Part shown: piece after piece, positions 36,891-54,665 of the stretch | Layout of the letters: every line of letters begins with the position of its first letter | Numbering within the stretch: the stretch's first letter is position 1 | Origin: Spirodela intermedia | Lineage: Eukaryota; Streptophyta; Magnoliopsida; Alismatales; Araceae | Length of the DNA: 64,000 nt | Assembly (NCBI GenBank): GCA_902729315.2 | Contig: LR746277.1 | Span: forward strand, 3,973,001-4,037,000 | Direction of reading: 5' to 3' | Program-made: the position numbers and the translations under genes | The notes under the pieces: model-generated | What the model saw: the letters and a program-made list of their open reading frames with translations, nothing else | Databases searched by the model: none | What the model was told of the DNA's origin: nothing

Positions 36891-37466
36891 TTTAAATAGG
36901 GTCAAATATATTATTGCATCCTTTAATTATTAAAAATATATTAAAAACAAAATTAAACAGGAAAAAATATAAAAATTTTAAAGCCTACGGATCTAATGTT
37001 TCCTTTTTTTTTGTGTAACCTTCGTTTTTAGGCCTTAAAAAAAACGACCACATGATGATATTTTTCAAAAAATATATTTGGAAAATACTTAAAATTCATA
37101 AAAATAATTTTTAAATAGGGTTCAATATATAATAATTTCCTTAAATATAATAATAATAATTTAAAAAGGAAAAAAGTAGAAAACATAGAACCCTACAGAT
37201 CTAGTATTCTATACTTTATTTTATTGGATGTAACCTTCTTTTTAGACGTAATTTTTTTCTAGTCCATTCGCTTATATTTTTCATGCCATATGGGTAAGTA
37301 GGCATAAATATATTAAAAAATCCATTAAAGCCATAAGATTAATAAAACTCATAATTAAAGTGAAAAAAAAAAGAAAACTTTAAACCCTACAAATTAAAGC
37401 TTCATTTTAGGCCTTCAAACAATTTTTTAGTCCACGTGCTTATATTTTTCATGCCACATGGGTAAA
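36891..37466. repeat. Degenerate tandem repeat, three copies of about 170-220 bp
   Basis: Copies A (from 36891) and B (from 37110) start with TTAAATAGGG. Copies A, B and C share a CCTAC(A/G)..AT(C/T) block (36984, 37191, 37385), and a TTTTAG-to-CATG block (from about 37014, 37229, 37401). B and C both contain GCTTATATTTTTCATGCCA followed by ATGGGTAA. The element is unidentified. Confidence 0.7.
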
Positions 37467-37919
37467 AAAATAAAATAACCTTATTTCCCTGATAATTATA
37501 CTCGTACATGTCTATGGAGTATTAAATCATAATTAAAAAATAGTGACGTTATTCCCCCACCGAGTTACCACACAATATCTTGCAAGACGTTGTTGTATAG
37601 CTTAATGTTGGGGGGTTATGTTACTTTGCTAAATTATATTTATTAATATTAATTATTTTATGAATTAATAAAAAAGCTGACGAAAGTCTATTGCTGGGCA
37701 GCTATTATTTTTGTATGTAGGCTGCTAGTCAGGGGTGGATCCTCATTGCATGTAAATGAATATCCGAATTATGTAAAATTAATATAAATTTTTGATTAGA
37801 TTACTTGTAAATTGATTTCGAGAGAAAAAGTAGGCATGTTTTCTCGACTATAAATTGCCCCGAGACACGAGGGGAGTTCTCATTGGATATGTCTCCGGAA
37901 GACGATCCCCCATTGGCCG

Positions 37920-37928
37920 GATGACGCG
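37920..37928 (+). promoter_or_regulatory. UPRE-II-like element upstream of bZIP60
   Basis: GATGACGCG matches the first nine bases of the plant unfolded-protein-response element UPRE-II (GATGACGCGTAC). It is 136 bp upstream of the bZIP60 start, in keeping with induction of this gene by ER stress. The activity is inferred. Confidence 0.55.
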
Positions 37929-38063
37929 GAAGAGAAACGCTGTTCCCTTGCTCAGGAAGCAACCGCGTCTCGCCCCGCCTCCTTAAGCACCAGCCGCCCT
38001 CGTAGACCGAAGTTGAGGTTCTCTGGTCGGGTGGCGCCGGCGGGAGGCGAACTCGGTCACTCC

Positions 38064-39631
38064 ATGGAAGATGGGGAAGGGCCAGTGGAAGAGGATGTTC
38101 TCGACAGCCTCGACGTCCTGGACGGATTCTACCTCGACTTCGATGGCACCGACGATCTCCATCTCCTTCTCTTCCAGGAGTCCTCCACCGTCGCCGATCC
38201 GTCACCGAAGCGGCCGTTCGCCTCGGGGGAGTCAACGTCGCCGCAGACTATAAGCGAGATCGAGAGGTTCCTGATGGAGGACGGTGCAGATGTCCGTGAG
38301 GTGGAGGAGGCCTTGCCCGATAGTTTCTTCGCTGACGTGTTCCTCTCAGGATCCGACGACGGCTCCGCGGAATCTGCGGTATCGAGTGGCGACGATGCCA
38401 CTCCCCCGGAGAACGCGCTGGAGGAGAAGAGCGAGGAGGACGCCGAACCAGACGTGAGCGCCGCGGCTTCGGGGGCGGGATTCGAGAGGCAGATGAACGG
38501 GGAGTATTCCGAGAGTAAGGGTGACGAAGATGAGGATAGTCTCAGCAAGAAACGCAGAAGGTATGAGTAATTTCGTATAATCAAGTTAGAAACTCTCGGG
38601 GTTTTACGAATCTTGGTCATAGTTGAGTTATACGAGGTCAGTAGTCGTCTATATTTCTGTACTTTATTCATAACAATGTGTTGCTATCCGAAATTTTACG
38701 GAGAAGGTTATGCGATTGTGCATTAATTTTACGAACTATGTAAATTCTTCCTGAAACACTCCGTGTTAACTCGCTCAGTCGATATTCTCTTGGGTTGTAT
38801 GTGTTGTTTTATATAACTGTTGATGCCTCTGGCATAAAGATCGCTGTAGATTTTTTTTGGTGGAATGTGAACTCTCAAATATACGGTTCAGCAGAAGTCT
38901 CATGCGTCCTGTCCTCATTGGCGATTCTCAGACAGATGAGGAATAGAGATTCCGCCATGAAATCAAGAGAAAGGAAGAAAATCTACGTCAAGGATCTGGA
39001 GATGAAGAGCAAGTTTATGGCCTCAGAGGTCAGGCGTCTTCAACATGCGCTTCACTGCTGTGCAGCGGAGAATATGGCACTGCGCCAGTCCTTGACGAAG
39101 GCCAAGGCACTTTCTGTTCCACTAGCCATACAGGAGTCTGCCGTACTCTTCGTGGGTAAGATTTCGTTCGCTGTTTTTGTTTCCATTTGCCACATTTCTA
39201 CCTTTGTTCTCAATTTAGTTTTTCCACTGTTCTACAAAAAAAAGTTTAGACACTCAAATAATGGGATAAAATTCGAAGTCTCTTCACATTAGAAGTTCGA
39301 TCATGTGGTTTTAAGATTTCACGCCCCCGAATTCTCACGTCTACCAAATGTTATCTGTTAACCTGACGAGTGGGTGAGTCTGGTATAAGTTTTAACTTTA
39401 TCGTTAGAAAATTCTGTTAAACAAGAAATAAAGACGGTGGAAATCAGGCAAAACTTTCTCTGATTATTTCACTATTTTTAGATATATTCGTCACGCATGC
39501 GGTGAAAGGTCTAGTTTTATTAAGTAGGCATTAATTAGGTTATTCTCCTCATGGTACATGGTGACAGATGACGATTAGAATCATATATGTATGTATATAT
39601 ATTGATAGACAGATAAATAGGTAGATAGATA

Positions 39632-39692
<61 letters not shown>

Positions 39693-40112
39693 TGGATTAT
39701 GTCGATCTCCCTTCCCTCATGAAAGAAATGACTCTTCAAACACATGATTTTTGGTGGGAACAAATTATTGCTTGACAATCGATGTAACCTTTTTCCGGTC
39801 TTCGATTATTTTTTCTCAGAATCCCTGCTGTTGGGTTCCCTGTATTGGCTGGTGAGCATCGTGTGCCTCTTCCTACCACCCTGGGCTCCGCCAGAAGCAA
39901 GCGGAGCAACAAGGAGCCAGGAAAGAACCATCCGAACAGAAGGGTTAGGAAGTGAAAAACGAAGTACAGGGTCAGAATCAAGGTTTATCTCTGATAGGCG
40001 AAGATGCAGAGCTCTGAAGACGAAGATGAAGGAGAGTTGCTCTTCCGTGGACCAGGTTTTCGGTCATCAGTTGGTTTCTTTCTTCCAGTACAGTCGTTCA
40101 TCTTTGTTTTAG
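38064..40112 (+). CDS. bZIP60: bZIP60-type ER-membrane-anchored transcription factor (unspliced form)
   Basis: Exons 38064-38560, 38932-39155 and 39820-40112; 337 residues. bZIP60 is the plant unfolded-protein-response factor: the full form is held in the ER membrane, and IRE1 removes a short piece of its mRNA to make a soluble nuclear form. The N-terminus is acidic (probable activation region). The basic region joins exons 1 and 2: KKRRRQMRNRDSAMKSRERK, about 162-181, followed by the zipper with KDLEMKSKFMASEVRRLQ. ESAVLFVESLLLGSL leads into a membrane span, about 243-260. The C-terminal tail includes SDRRRCRALKTKMK, like the Arabidopsis bZIP60 tail. Start 38064 (MEDGEG) is preferred over in-frame 38013. 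The intron 39156-39819 contains a long (GA)n. Convergent with the PPR gene. Confidence 0.95.
39605..39690. repeat. (GATA)n-(GA)n microsatellite in bZIP60 intron 2
   Basis: GATA-type repeats followed by about 27 GA units, 130 bp before the exon 3 acceptor. Confidence 0.95.
39820..39955 (+). promoter_or_regulatory. Candidate IRE1 mRNA splice site and alternative reading frame of bZIP60
   Basis: The start of exon 3 reads TCCCTGCTGTTGGGTTCCC (39822-39840), the conserved first IRE1 hairpin of plant bZIP60 mRNAs. GAATCC can pair with GGGTTC around a loop with CTG|CTG, cut expected at 39827/39828. Removing 20 or 23 nt, as known for rice/maize and Arabidopsis, shifts frame. The new frame loses the membrane span and gives a basic tail with RSKRSNK and ending RRVRK, stop TGA 39953-39955. 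The exact second cut was not resolved by eye. Confidence 0.75.
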
Positions 40113-40410
40113 TCTTAGTTGAGCTATGTACCTTTGTTCTCTTCGTTCTCCTGCGAACCTTTGCCCTCCCACACATGGCTTCCAGGATGGCACACTATAC
40201 TAGTCTGTATGCAATACGTTCTGATGTGAGTTCATCAATTGAATCGGGTTGTTGATTCAAAACCCAACTCTCGAAAACCTGGTAGACTCTGACCATGAAC
40301 CTCAGAATTCTCGACCTAATATGATTTAAGGGGGCGCGAGGAGACTGTGACTAGTATGTTAAAGACAAGTATCTTCTAGATAAATAGATAGATGGATACA
40401 GAGAGAGAGC

Positions 40411-40493
<83 letters not shown>

Positions 40494-40767
40494 CAAGAAC
40501 CTTTTTTTTCCTTTATTGACTTCCACTTCAAGGGCTAAATCCAAACAAAATTATGCTGTGTTAGGGTTACTGAGACAGAATTGGTGACATGAATCTAACT
40601 CTCAACTGTGAAGATAAAAAAACATCAACTTTCAGATATATGCAAGCTAATTAGTAAGCTGGTGGGCGAAAAATTTACAGCAAATGAAGGAAAACTAGTG
40701 CAAAAGCCCGGAGAAATCAACCTTCGGAGCAAACCCGCATGCTGCACGAACCCCATCCCAGTCATCT
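40113..40767. other. Convergent 3' region between bZIP60 and the PPR gene
   Basis: 655 bp holding both 3' UTRs. It contains a long (GA)n tract at 40399-40491. No gene is seen. Confidence 0.6.
40399..40491. repeat. (GA)n microsatellite, about 93 bp
   Basis: GA tract with several GC interruptions, one of the longest in the window. Confidence 0.95.
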
Positions 40768-42252
40768 TTAATCGCACAGGGGCTCCTTAATCAACAGGTT
40801 CATCTTCTCCGTGAGGAATCGCAAAACATCTTCTCTGCCTTCCTTCAAGAGCAGCTGTCTCACCTTCCCAAACGTGTACCCGGGGGGGCGGATACCCTTC
40901 TCGATCATCTCCTCGAGCAGGACGCAGGCTCGGCCGAGCTCCCCCTTCGCACATAGCCCATTGATGAGCACAGAGAAGGTGTGCATTGTGGGAATGAACT
41001 GCTTCAGCCGCATGAATCTCCACACCCTCAGGGCCCTGTCCACTCTCCCGTCCGCGCAGAACATCTTGATCATCATCGTGTAGGTGTCTGAATCCGGCTC
41101 GCAGTGCTTGATCATCCTGCGGAAGAACCCATACGCCTCCTCGATCTTCCCCACCGCGATCAAGCCGTTGAGGACGATGTTACAGGTTCTTGAATTCGGG
41201 GGGACGCCCTTCTTCTCCATCTCCCGCAGCATCCGGAAGGCGTTCTCCAGCCTGCTCGCCCTGCAGAACGCGCCGACCAGGGCATTGTAGACCACCACGT
41301 CGGCTCTGATTCCGGCCTTCTCCATCTCCAAGAAGGTGTTCACCGCGTCCTCGATCCGTTTCTCGGCTCCGTAGGTGTGGATCAAGACGCTGTAGATGAA
41401 GGACGTGGGAAGGCTGCCCCTGGAGGCCATCTCCTTCACGATCCCCACTGCTTCTTCTACCCTACCCGCCTTGCAGAGCACGTCGACCATGATGCCGTAC
41501 GTGACCACGTCTGGCTCGCACTCGCCGGCGATCATCCGGCGGTAGAGCTCTCGGGCTTTGGGCAGGTTCGGCTCCCTCCCCCATCCCTCGATCAGGATGC
41601 TGTAGGTCTTCGAATCGGGGGAGAACCGGTGGGACATTTCGTCGAACAGCTCTTGGGCCCTGCGGACATTCTTGGACTTGCACAGAGCGCTGAGAAGGCC
41701 GTTCAATGCGGCGAGATTCAGGGGCACCCCGTGCTTCTCCATGACGTTGAAGGTGTAGATCGCCTCGTCCACCTTCTTCGCCCTCGCGTACTTCCTCATG
41801 ATCACGCAGAAGGTCTCGATGTTGAGGATCCCCTCGCTGCGCATGGCGTTGACGAGCTCCCACATGATCTGATACTGTCTTATCTTGGCTAGGGATCCGA
41901 TCATGGTGTGGTAGGCTTTGACGCTGTGGGAGTAGTTCCGCTGCTTGCCCGCCCACTCGAAGAACCGGTAGGCGAGCATTCCGGCATTCTCGAACCTCTC
42001 CAGCACTTCCTCTGCCAGATCCGGCGTCATCCAGATGCCGCTTTCTTCGAGGGCGATCTCTAGGCCGGCCTTAGGGCAGGACACCATTATGTTGCATAAT
42101 CTTTTCGCGGCGTCCCCCGACGAGATCTCGCTCGAGCTGTACATCCTCGTGGAAGACATCCATCCACGGCAGGATCTACAGTGGCCACCGAGCACCCGGA
42201 TCATCGTCGCCAGCACAGGAGATGCATGAAGCCGGCGGGCTCCGCTCAGCAT
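40768..42252 (-). CDS. P-class pentatricopeptide repeat protein, mitochondrial (At1g77360-like)
   Basis: Single exon, 494 residues. PPR proteins bind organellar RNA in a sequence-specific way and act in its processing, stability or translation. The N-terminus is rich in Arg, Ser and Ala with few acids (MLSGARRLHASPVLATMIRV), typical of a mitochondrial presequence. RFENAGMLAYRFFEWAGKQR and the following YSHSVKAYHTMIGSLAKIRQ strongly resemble the At1g77360 group. About ten 35-residue P-type repeats follow, such as VVTYGIMVDVLCKAGRVEEA and TYTMMIKMFCADGRVDRAL, and the end EKMNLLIKEPLCD is conserved in that group. No E, DYW or SMR domain is present. The region upstream has site II elements, often seen in genes for mitochondrial proteins. 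The target RNA is unknown. Confidence 0.95.
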   Translation of the reverse strand: MLSGARRLHASPVLATMIRVLGGHCRSCRGWMSSTRMYSSSEISSGDAAKRLCNIMVSCPKAGLEIALEESGIWMTPDLAEEVLERFENAGMLAYRFFEWAGKQRNYSHSVKAYHTMIGSLAKIRQYQIMWELVNAMRSEGILNIETFCVIMRKYARAKKVDEAIYTFNVMEKHGVPLNLAALNGLLSALCKSKNVRRAQELFDEMSHRFSPDSKTYSILIEGWGREPNLPKARELYRRMIAGECEPDVVTYGIMVDVLCKAGRVEEAVGIVKEMASRGSLPTSFIYSVLIHTYGAEKRIEDAVNTFLEMEKAGIRADVVVYNALVGAFCRASRLENAFRMLREMEKKGVPPNSRTCNIVLNGLIAVGKIEEAYGFFRRMIKHCEPDSDTYTMMIKMFCADGRVDRALRVWRFMRLKQFIPTMHTFSVLINGLCAKGELGRACVLLEEMIEKGIRPPGYTFGKVRQLLLKEGREDVLRFLTEKMNLLIKEPLCD

Positions 42253-43454
42253 TCTGCGATTCTGCCGCTCAAAGAGTCGGAGACATCCTGTCGAAGCTTA
42301 GAGAATACCTTATCTGCATCGATCAATCAGATTCGAACTTCCCACGGCCGTCGAGGAAATGCATCGTCGGTGCAGTCTGAGCGTGAGAAGAGAGCTCACC
42401 GGTGCGGCCGCCGGCGGAGGAACGGAGAAGGTCCCCCCCGGTGGATTCCCCAGCCGGAGCTTCGTGTTTAGGGGCGGCGACCGGCGGCGGAGGAGAAAAC
42501 GTGCGGCTCATATGCGGCAAGGGTTCTCGCGTGGCTTCCACTTCTGGGCCGGCCCATAAGGCCCACTTAGGTTGTTCCTGTAAACGGGCTCCAGCGACAA
42601 AAGACAACTTTGGGGCGACAGCCCAACAAAACAAAGATTTGGCTTCCAATTAAGATGACGTGGCCGTCAAATCCGGTGGACATGCCCACAGGTTCGGTCT
42701 CGTGGATAGAAATACGAATATTCTAATATACGTGGCACCATTTCCTTAAAAGACCCCAGATATGTCGATATTTATGGAAATACCTTAACACATAATCCCA
42801 CCGGTGGACAGGTCATTATGCAACATTTTTTTTATTAATTTTTTTCATTTGTTAGACGAGATCGTACGCACGTGCTACCAAACGGTGGGGCTATCGGCAC
42901 GTGATTACATCTACGTCATCTTCCCCCGCCTGTGGATAAGGTTTCGGCTGTCCGTTTGTGGGGGAAACCTAGGGCGATTGCAACAGGGGTGTTGGGAGGC
43001 CGGTAACCATTCGGTGAAGATAACCGTGCGGCGAAAACTTGCCCATCCCACCCGCGAACGAGTTTCATTCCGTGTCACGTGAGAACCGAGTGAACTCGGG
43101 CTGTCCGCAACCCCGGGCCGGGAGAAAGCCAAGCTCTTATCGGAAACGGCCGCTCAAGACTCGTAGAATCGGTCCGACCCGCAGTGAGTCTCAGGGCGAG
43201 TGGTTAGATACGATTACATGGGATGCGGTGTCTCGATTCCGGGCTCCACGTTTCTGAGCGCCGACCTTAGCACTAGGGTGCCATTTTCGTAATATTTACG
43301 TTTATGAGGGTTTTTTGTTGGCAATGCGGGAAAACTGGTGGCGTTGGGGAGCAGGGGCAGTACTGGGCGGTATAAAAATTGCCGCACAGAAAGAGATCGG
43401 ATATCTACGAGGTTGGAAGCAGAGGGGAAGAGAGAAAGAAGGGCGAGTTGCAGG
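42253..43454. promoter_or_regulatory. Divergent promoter between the PPR gene and PFP-alpha
   Basis: 1.2 kb. The PPR side has site II words TGGGCC/GGCCCA at 42545-42550, 42551-42556 and 42560-42565; the first two form a 12-bp palindrome. CACGTG G-boxes are at 42869-42874, 42898-42903 and 43076-43081. A TATA box, TATAAAAA, is at 43371-43378, 77 bp before the PFP-alpha start. Confidence 0.65.
43371..43378 (+). promoter_or_regulatory. TATA box of PFP-alpha
   Basis: TATAAAAA 84 bp upstream of the ATG, leaving a leader of about 50 nt. Confidence 0.6.
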
Positions 43455-50490
<7,036 letters not shown>

Positions 50491-51450
50491 GTCCGCATGA
50501 CCCGAAGAACACCTCCTATTGGAGATCTGTCAGCACCATGTTTTCCTAGTTTTGTGACCTGAAGTCTCCTGTTTGCTGGATTGGGGCTAGTATAAATTAT
50601 TGGCACCCCCTAACTTTATGTACATTCAACTATCTATATGGTGGCAGGTTTACCATCATGAGAGCTTTTTGGCAGTTATAATAATGCAAACTGGTAGGAG
50701 GTCAATATCTATGTTTTTGATCATCAGATTTTGGAATCCTGTACCATCATAATGCTAGTGAAAATCGTGCCACAGCCCATCGTCTTGGACCTGCTCTCAA
50801 TCTTTTGGTTCATAATTTTTGCCCAAAAAATATCGATAATATTGACAATTTTTACAAACAAATCATTTCAGAATCGGTTCTTTGATTCATTCTTATGATA
50901 TGTGACAGCCATATTTCCGGCATTCAATCAGGGCTTTTGGCCTGGGATGGGTATCTACAGACATGAACAGTAGCTATCAGATTTCCATTTCCGACAGCCA
51001 GTGACTGGGAACTCTGGCAGGGGAGGTCTGAGGATTTACAAACAGCAGCACACGAGCAATCCTGGCTCTCCTGTGCTTCTCTGCGGACGCCTGCAAGTTG
51101 AGAATATCACCAACTTAAGTAAAGTAGATCATGTAGAATTGGGCAGAGAGAAAGAGTGTCGGAAGTCTCTACACCCAAAGTCAACTGACTTGTAAGAGAC
51201 AGAAGTCAAACCAGTTATTACAAAGCAGAAAACCTGAACTCACCTGTACAACGCGAAGGCCACTAAGTTCCAAAGGCAAGATTCAGAGCATGCTGTTCAA
51301 ACGCAGCTGCCCTCAATCCTTCCGCAATCCATGAATTATCCTGGAGAGGGCTTCCACTGAATTAGCCAAAATACTGCTGGATTCCCTCATAAAAAAGGCA
51401 AAAAAAGACAGACAAAATACCTGAGGATTGTGGCCATCTGAATACTCCCT
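50491..51450. other. Convergent 3' region between PFP-alpha and the RRM gene
   Basis: 960 bp containing the two 3' UTRs. No coding region or repeat was recognised. Confidence 0.55.
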
Positions 51451-53228
51451 TCAACCTGTTGTCTGGTCTGAGCCGCCGCCCTGTGGGAACTGCAGTGGAT
51501 GAGGCGTCACCATGAACTGGGCCTGAGGAACTGGTGCAACGCCTGAAAGAAGAGTTTAACAAGTTACAGAGGACCCACTTTGAAGCAGATCTGGTGCCAC
51601 AATCCTCACGCAACATAGGAACTTATAATCATACAGCCCATAAATAAGAATGCTCATTATTTCCTCTAGAACTAGTGAAAGCATGAAAACTTACCAGTAG
51701 GATATGGCGGTTGGATTGTGGGGATGGTTGGTGCAGACGAATTTATATTTGGCGTCCTGAACTGTAGTGAATGGTGAGTAGGTACTCCATAGCCAGGGAT
51801 TACTGGGTAGTCACCCCCACCAGGAACCAACTGTTCCAGGGGGTAAAAGGTCGGATTGACTACCCCTGGAACACCATGGATTTGGAAATATTGCTGTCCA
51901 ACGAACGGATTATACAAGTTCTGCAAGAAATAAATGATACATGGATATTTAACTAGCTCACAGAGGTTTTACTCAGAAGAGAAGCTCTTATGTATCTAAA
52001 TAAAGAGAGGACCTGTGGAAACATGTGCTCTGGTCCATACGTTGGATACCTGCACAGAAAACGGGAAGAATCTTACTTCATTAGGACAATGCAAATAAAT
52101 AAAGAATTATCCATTTTATTATGGAAAATGCATGACCATCATCCCCACGATGGTTTTACTTTTATTTTCCAATGAAAATAAATAAAGAATTATCCATTTT
52201 ATTTTCCACGTAATGGCAGGATAAAAAGGAAAGATTGTGTGCGATATTTTTTTCTTTTTTTTTCTTTTAAAAATCATCTCATTCTGGAAAGATTGTGGGG
52301 TACCCTTAGGTTACCCTGCCATAACGTACCTTTTCTACAGGCATGTAATTCTCTAAGAGACTGGCCCTACATTATCAAGTTCACAGAGGATGTGGAAGAG
52401 CCTATGTATCTTTTTTTCGCTGGGATTCATGTGCCTGCTGGGAATGATGAGCAGTAGAGTCAACATACCCATACATCTGATATGGAAACCCGGGTTGAAA
52501 ACCGTAAGGAACTGGCTGAGGATACCCAGGGTTTCCGACATAAGCTCCGGGAGGAGAAGGCAATCCGAAATGAGGGGCTGCAACCCTGAGACGCGCTGAA
52601 ATAGGACAAAAGGAGAATTAGTGGAAGAACCCAGTCAAAGCTAGAGAAATCTCCCTCGTCAATAAGACACAAGAGAAGACAAACATCAACAATTCGAGAA
52701 CGAATCCCCATAAGCTGGATGAACCAAAGGATATTAACGCAGGCAGACAACTCTGAGGGATTCTTTAAAATGTTTTTTTTTTTTTGGTTGAGATTTGATA
52801 ATCCGAAAAAACATCTCTCAGGATTAACACGACTCAGAAAAATCTGGGTTAGTGGTGGATTAGTAAGAAAAAAACGAAAGAAACCAGAAAAAAATCTTTC
52901 CAATGAGCCATTAAGATTCTCATTGCAAGCCATGATATTCCAATGAGATCCCCAGGAATAGAGCATTCTGTCTTTCTAGGTGTGGTCCGACCCATGCAGA
53001 GGGGTGAGACAGCCCTCGCTTGTCCAGCCCAGACCTGGGGTCTCGCTAGGCCTGTAAAAGTCTGGCCTAGCCAGAAAAGCTGAGAACGACAATGGAGCAG
53101 ATAAAGATGGGAGGAGGGGGGGGATCTGGCCATCATTCTCAGCCGACCTTCGTCCTCCTTCCATGGTCATTACGATGGATGATGACAAGATAGACCACAC
53201 CGTGAATTAGTTATATGCATGCATATAT

Positions 53229-53282
<54 letters not shown>

Positions 53283-54665
53283 AGACTGTATCTAGATGAA
53301 AGGAAACTTAAAGAAACGGTGGATCATGTAAAAAGAAAAGGAATGGCGATTATTGGTGGATGGCATAGTAGGCATCATATATTTCCTCGAATAGACAGTA
53401 AAAACGCGATGAAGATGTACAGATTGAAGGATTTAACTGGATGAAGCGCATTCAAGAGATCCAAGTATCCATAAAAGAAGAGATAAATCTTGATTAGCTA
53501 CAGTTTTATTATGAAGGAAAGAAAACATGTTGAAATACTTTGTCTTGCACACAGAGAATGTAATTATTACCAAAAGGACACATCATGTTGAAATACTTTG
53601 TCTTGCACACAGAGAATGTAATTATTACCAAAAGGACACATCTGCAGTGTGTATGGTTTCAAAGGCTAAAAACGAACATTGATTGGCCAAGAAAATTCGC
53701 TCTTTACTGATTCGCATAAGAGGATTAGAGTCTATATTTTCCTGAAAGCGGATTAAATATAAACGTCCACTCATTCGCATAGTTTACAGCGTATGAATTA
53801 AATACAAAAAAAATAAAGAATAACATACAAGAAGATGGCCGATGAACTGTCAAAGTGGTGTTAGAGCAATCTAGCACCTCAACGTGATTTTCATGCCAAC
53901 ATGCAGCAATAAACATTGCAAACTGTGACAACCTGATCATATAGAGTGAAATGCACCTTTCACTTGGATTGAAATGCACCTCCCCAAACAACCAGTTTAT
54001 TATGTCTGGATGATCCATCTAATCTGAGAGGGCAAATAACTAACCAATTTGACGCGAACATTCGTAAATAATTCACTGGTGAGGCATAAAATAACGTAGC
54101 CACCATTAGGCTATTTTTTTTTTTCACAATCAGATAAAAAAGCTAGGTGAGGAGAGGAAGCCTACCATAACTTGGAGACGTCTGAAGCCTGCCTAACGAA
54201 GCTAAATTACAATTTGCCCGTCTACCGTCGATGATAGGGTTTGGATCTGCACAGGCTTTCACCGCGGATTCAGGATCACGGAAAGTCACCTAAAACCCTC
54301 CATTACAAATCATCAAGCAAGAAGAAAATTCTGTTACTTTCAACGCAAAGATACTCCATAAGAAATGAAGCCATCTCCCTCCAAAATGAGCGGAACCCAT
54401 CTAGACCACGGGAAGGAACACTCACAAATCCATAGCCTTTCGATTTCCCAGTGTTCTTGTGGGTGATCACAACGGCCTCGAGGATCTCGCCGAACCGCTC
54501 GAAATATCGGCGCAAAGCTTCGCTCCTCGTCTCCCAAGCCAGACCCCCCACAAAGAGCTTCGTGTGTGCGGTGTCCCCGAATGGGGAATTCGGGAAGGGC
54601 TGGCTGGAACCCGAGCTCGACCCCGATCCGGGCGTCGAGACCGGGACCCCGTGGCGATGTGCCAT
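51451..54665 (-). CDS. Single-RRM RNA-binding protein (plant RBM24/38-like group)
   Basis: Six exons: 54426-54665, 54166-54289, 52469-52595, 52013-52049, 51695-51920, 51451-51542; 281 residues. Start 54665 ([13 protein letters not shown]) is chosen because the upstream in-frame Met at 54758 adds a non-conserved leader. One RRM occupies about residues 33-110: RNP2 [26 protein letters not shown], and RNP1 KGYGFVTF split by intron 1. [14 protein letters not shown] closes the domain, as in this plant group. The rest is Pro/Gly/Tyr-rich and probably disordered ([31 protein letters not shown] at the end). It likely binds single-stranded RNA and acts in mRNA processing or stability; targets are unknown. 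Intron 2 (52596-54165) contains a (GA)n tract and a perfect 58-bp tandem repeat. Confidence 0.93.
52093..52203. repeat. 28-bp direct repeat flanking 55 bp, in RRM gene intron 3
   Basis: The unit starting AAATAAATAAAGAATTATCC lies at 52093-52120 and again at 52176-52203. The intervening 55 bp contains a short hairpin, ACCATC...GATGGT. Confidence 0.85.
53230..53280. repeat. (GA)n microsatellite in RRM gene intron 2
   Basis: About 25 uninterrupted GA units. Confidence 0.95.
53526..53641. repeat. Perfect 58-bp tandem duplication in RRM gene intron 2
   Basis: Copies 53526-53583 and 53584-53641 are identical, each starting CATGTTGAAATACTTTGTCT and ending AAAAGGACACAT. Confidence 0.97.

Larger units (their letters stand above)
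36152..38063. promoter_or_regulatory. Divergent region between CDC27B and bZIP60
   Basis: 1.9 kb, strongly AT-rich from 36320 to 37800. It holds a degenerate three-copy tandem repeat (36891-37466), G-box cores near 36616 and 37432, and a UPRE-II-like element at 37920-37928 close to bZIP60. No coding region is supported. Confidence 0.65.

Noticed and set aside
38013-38063. In-frame upstream ATG extending bZIP60 by 17 residues
   Set aside because: The extension has no conserved residues; the acidic MEDGEG start fits the family better, but it cannot be excluded.
41377-41892. 171-codon plus-strand frame within the PPR gene
   Set aside because: Antisense shadow of the PPR coding sequence.
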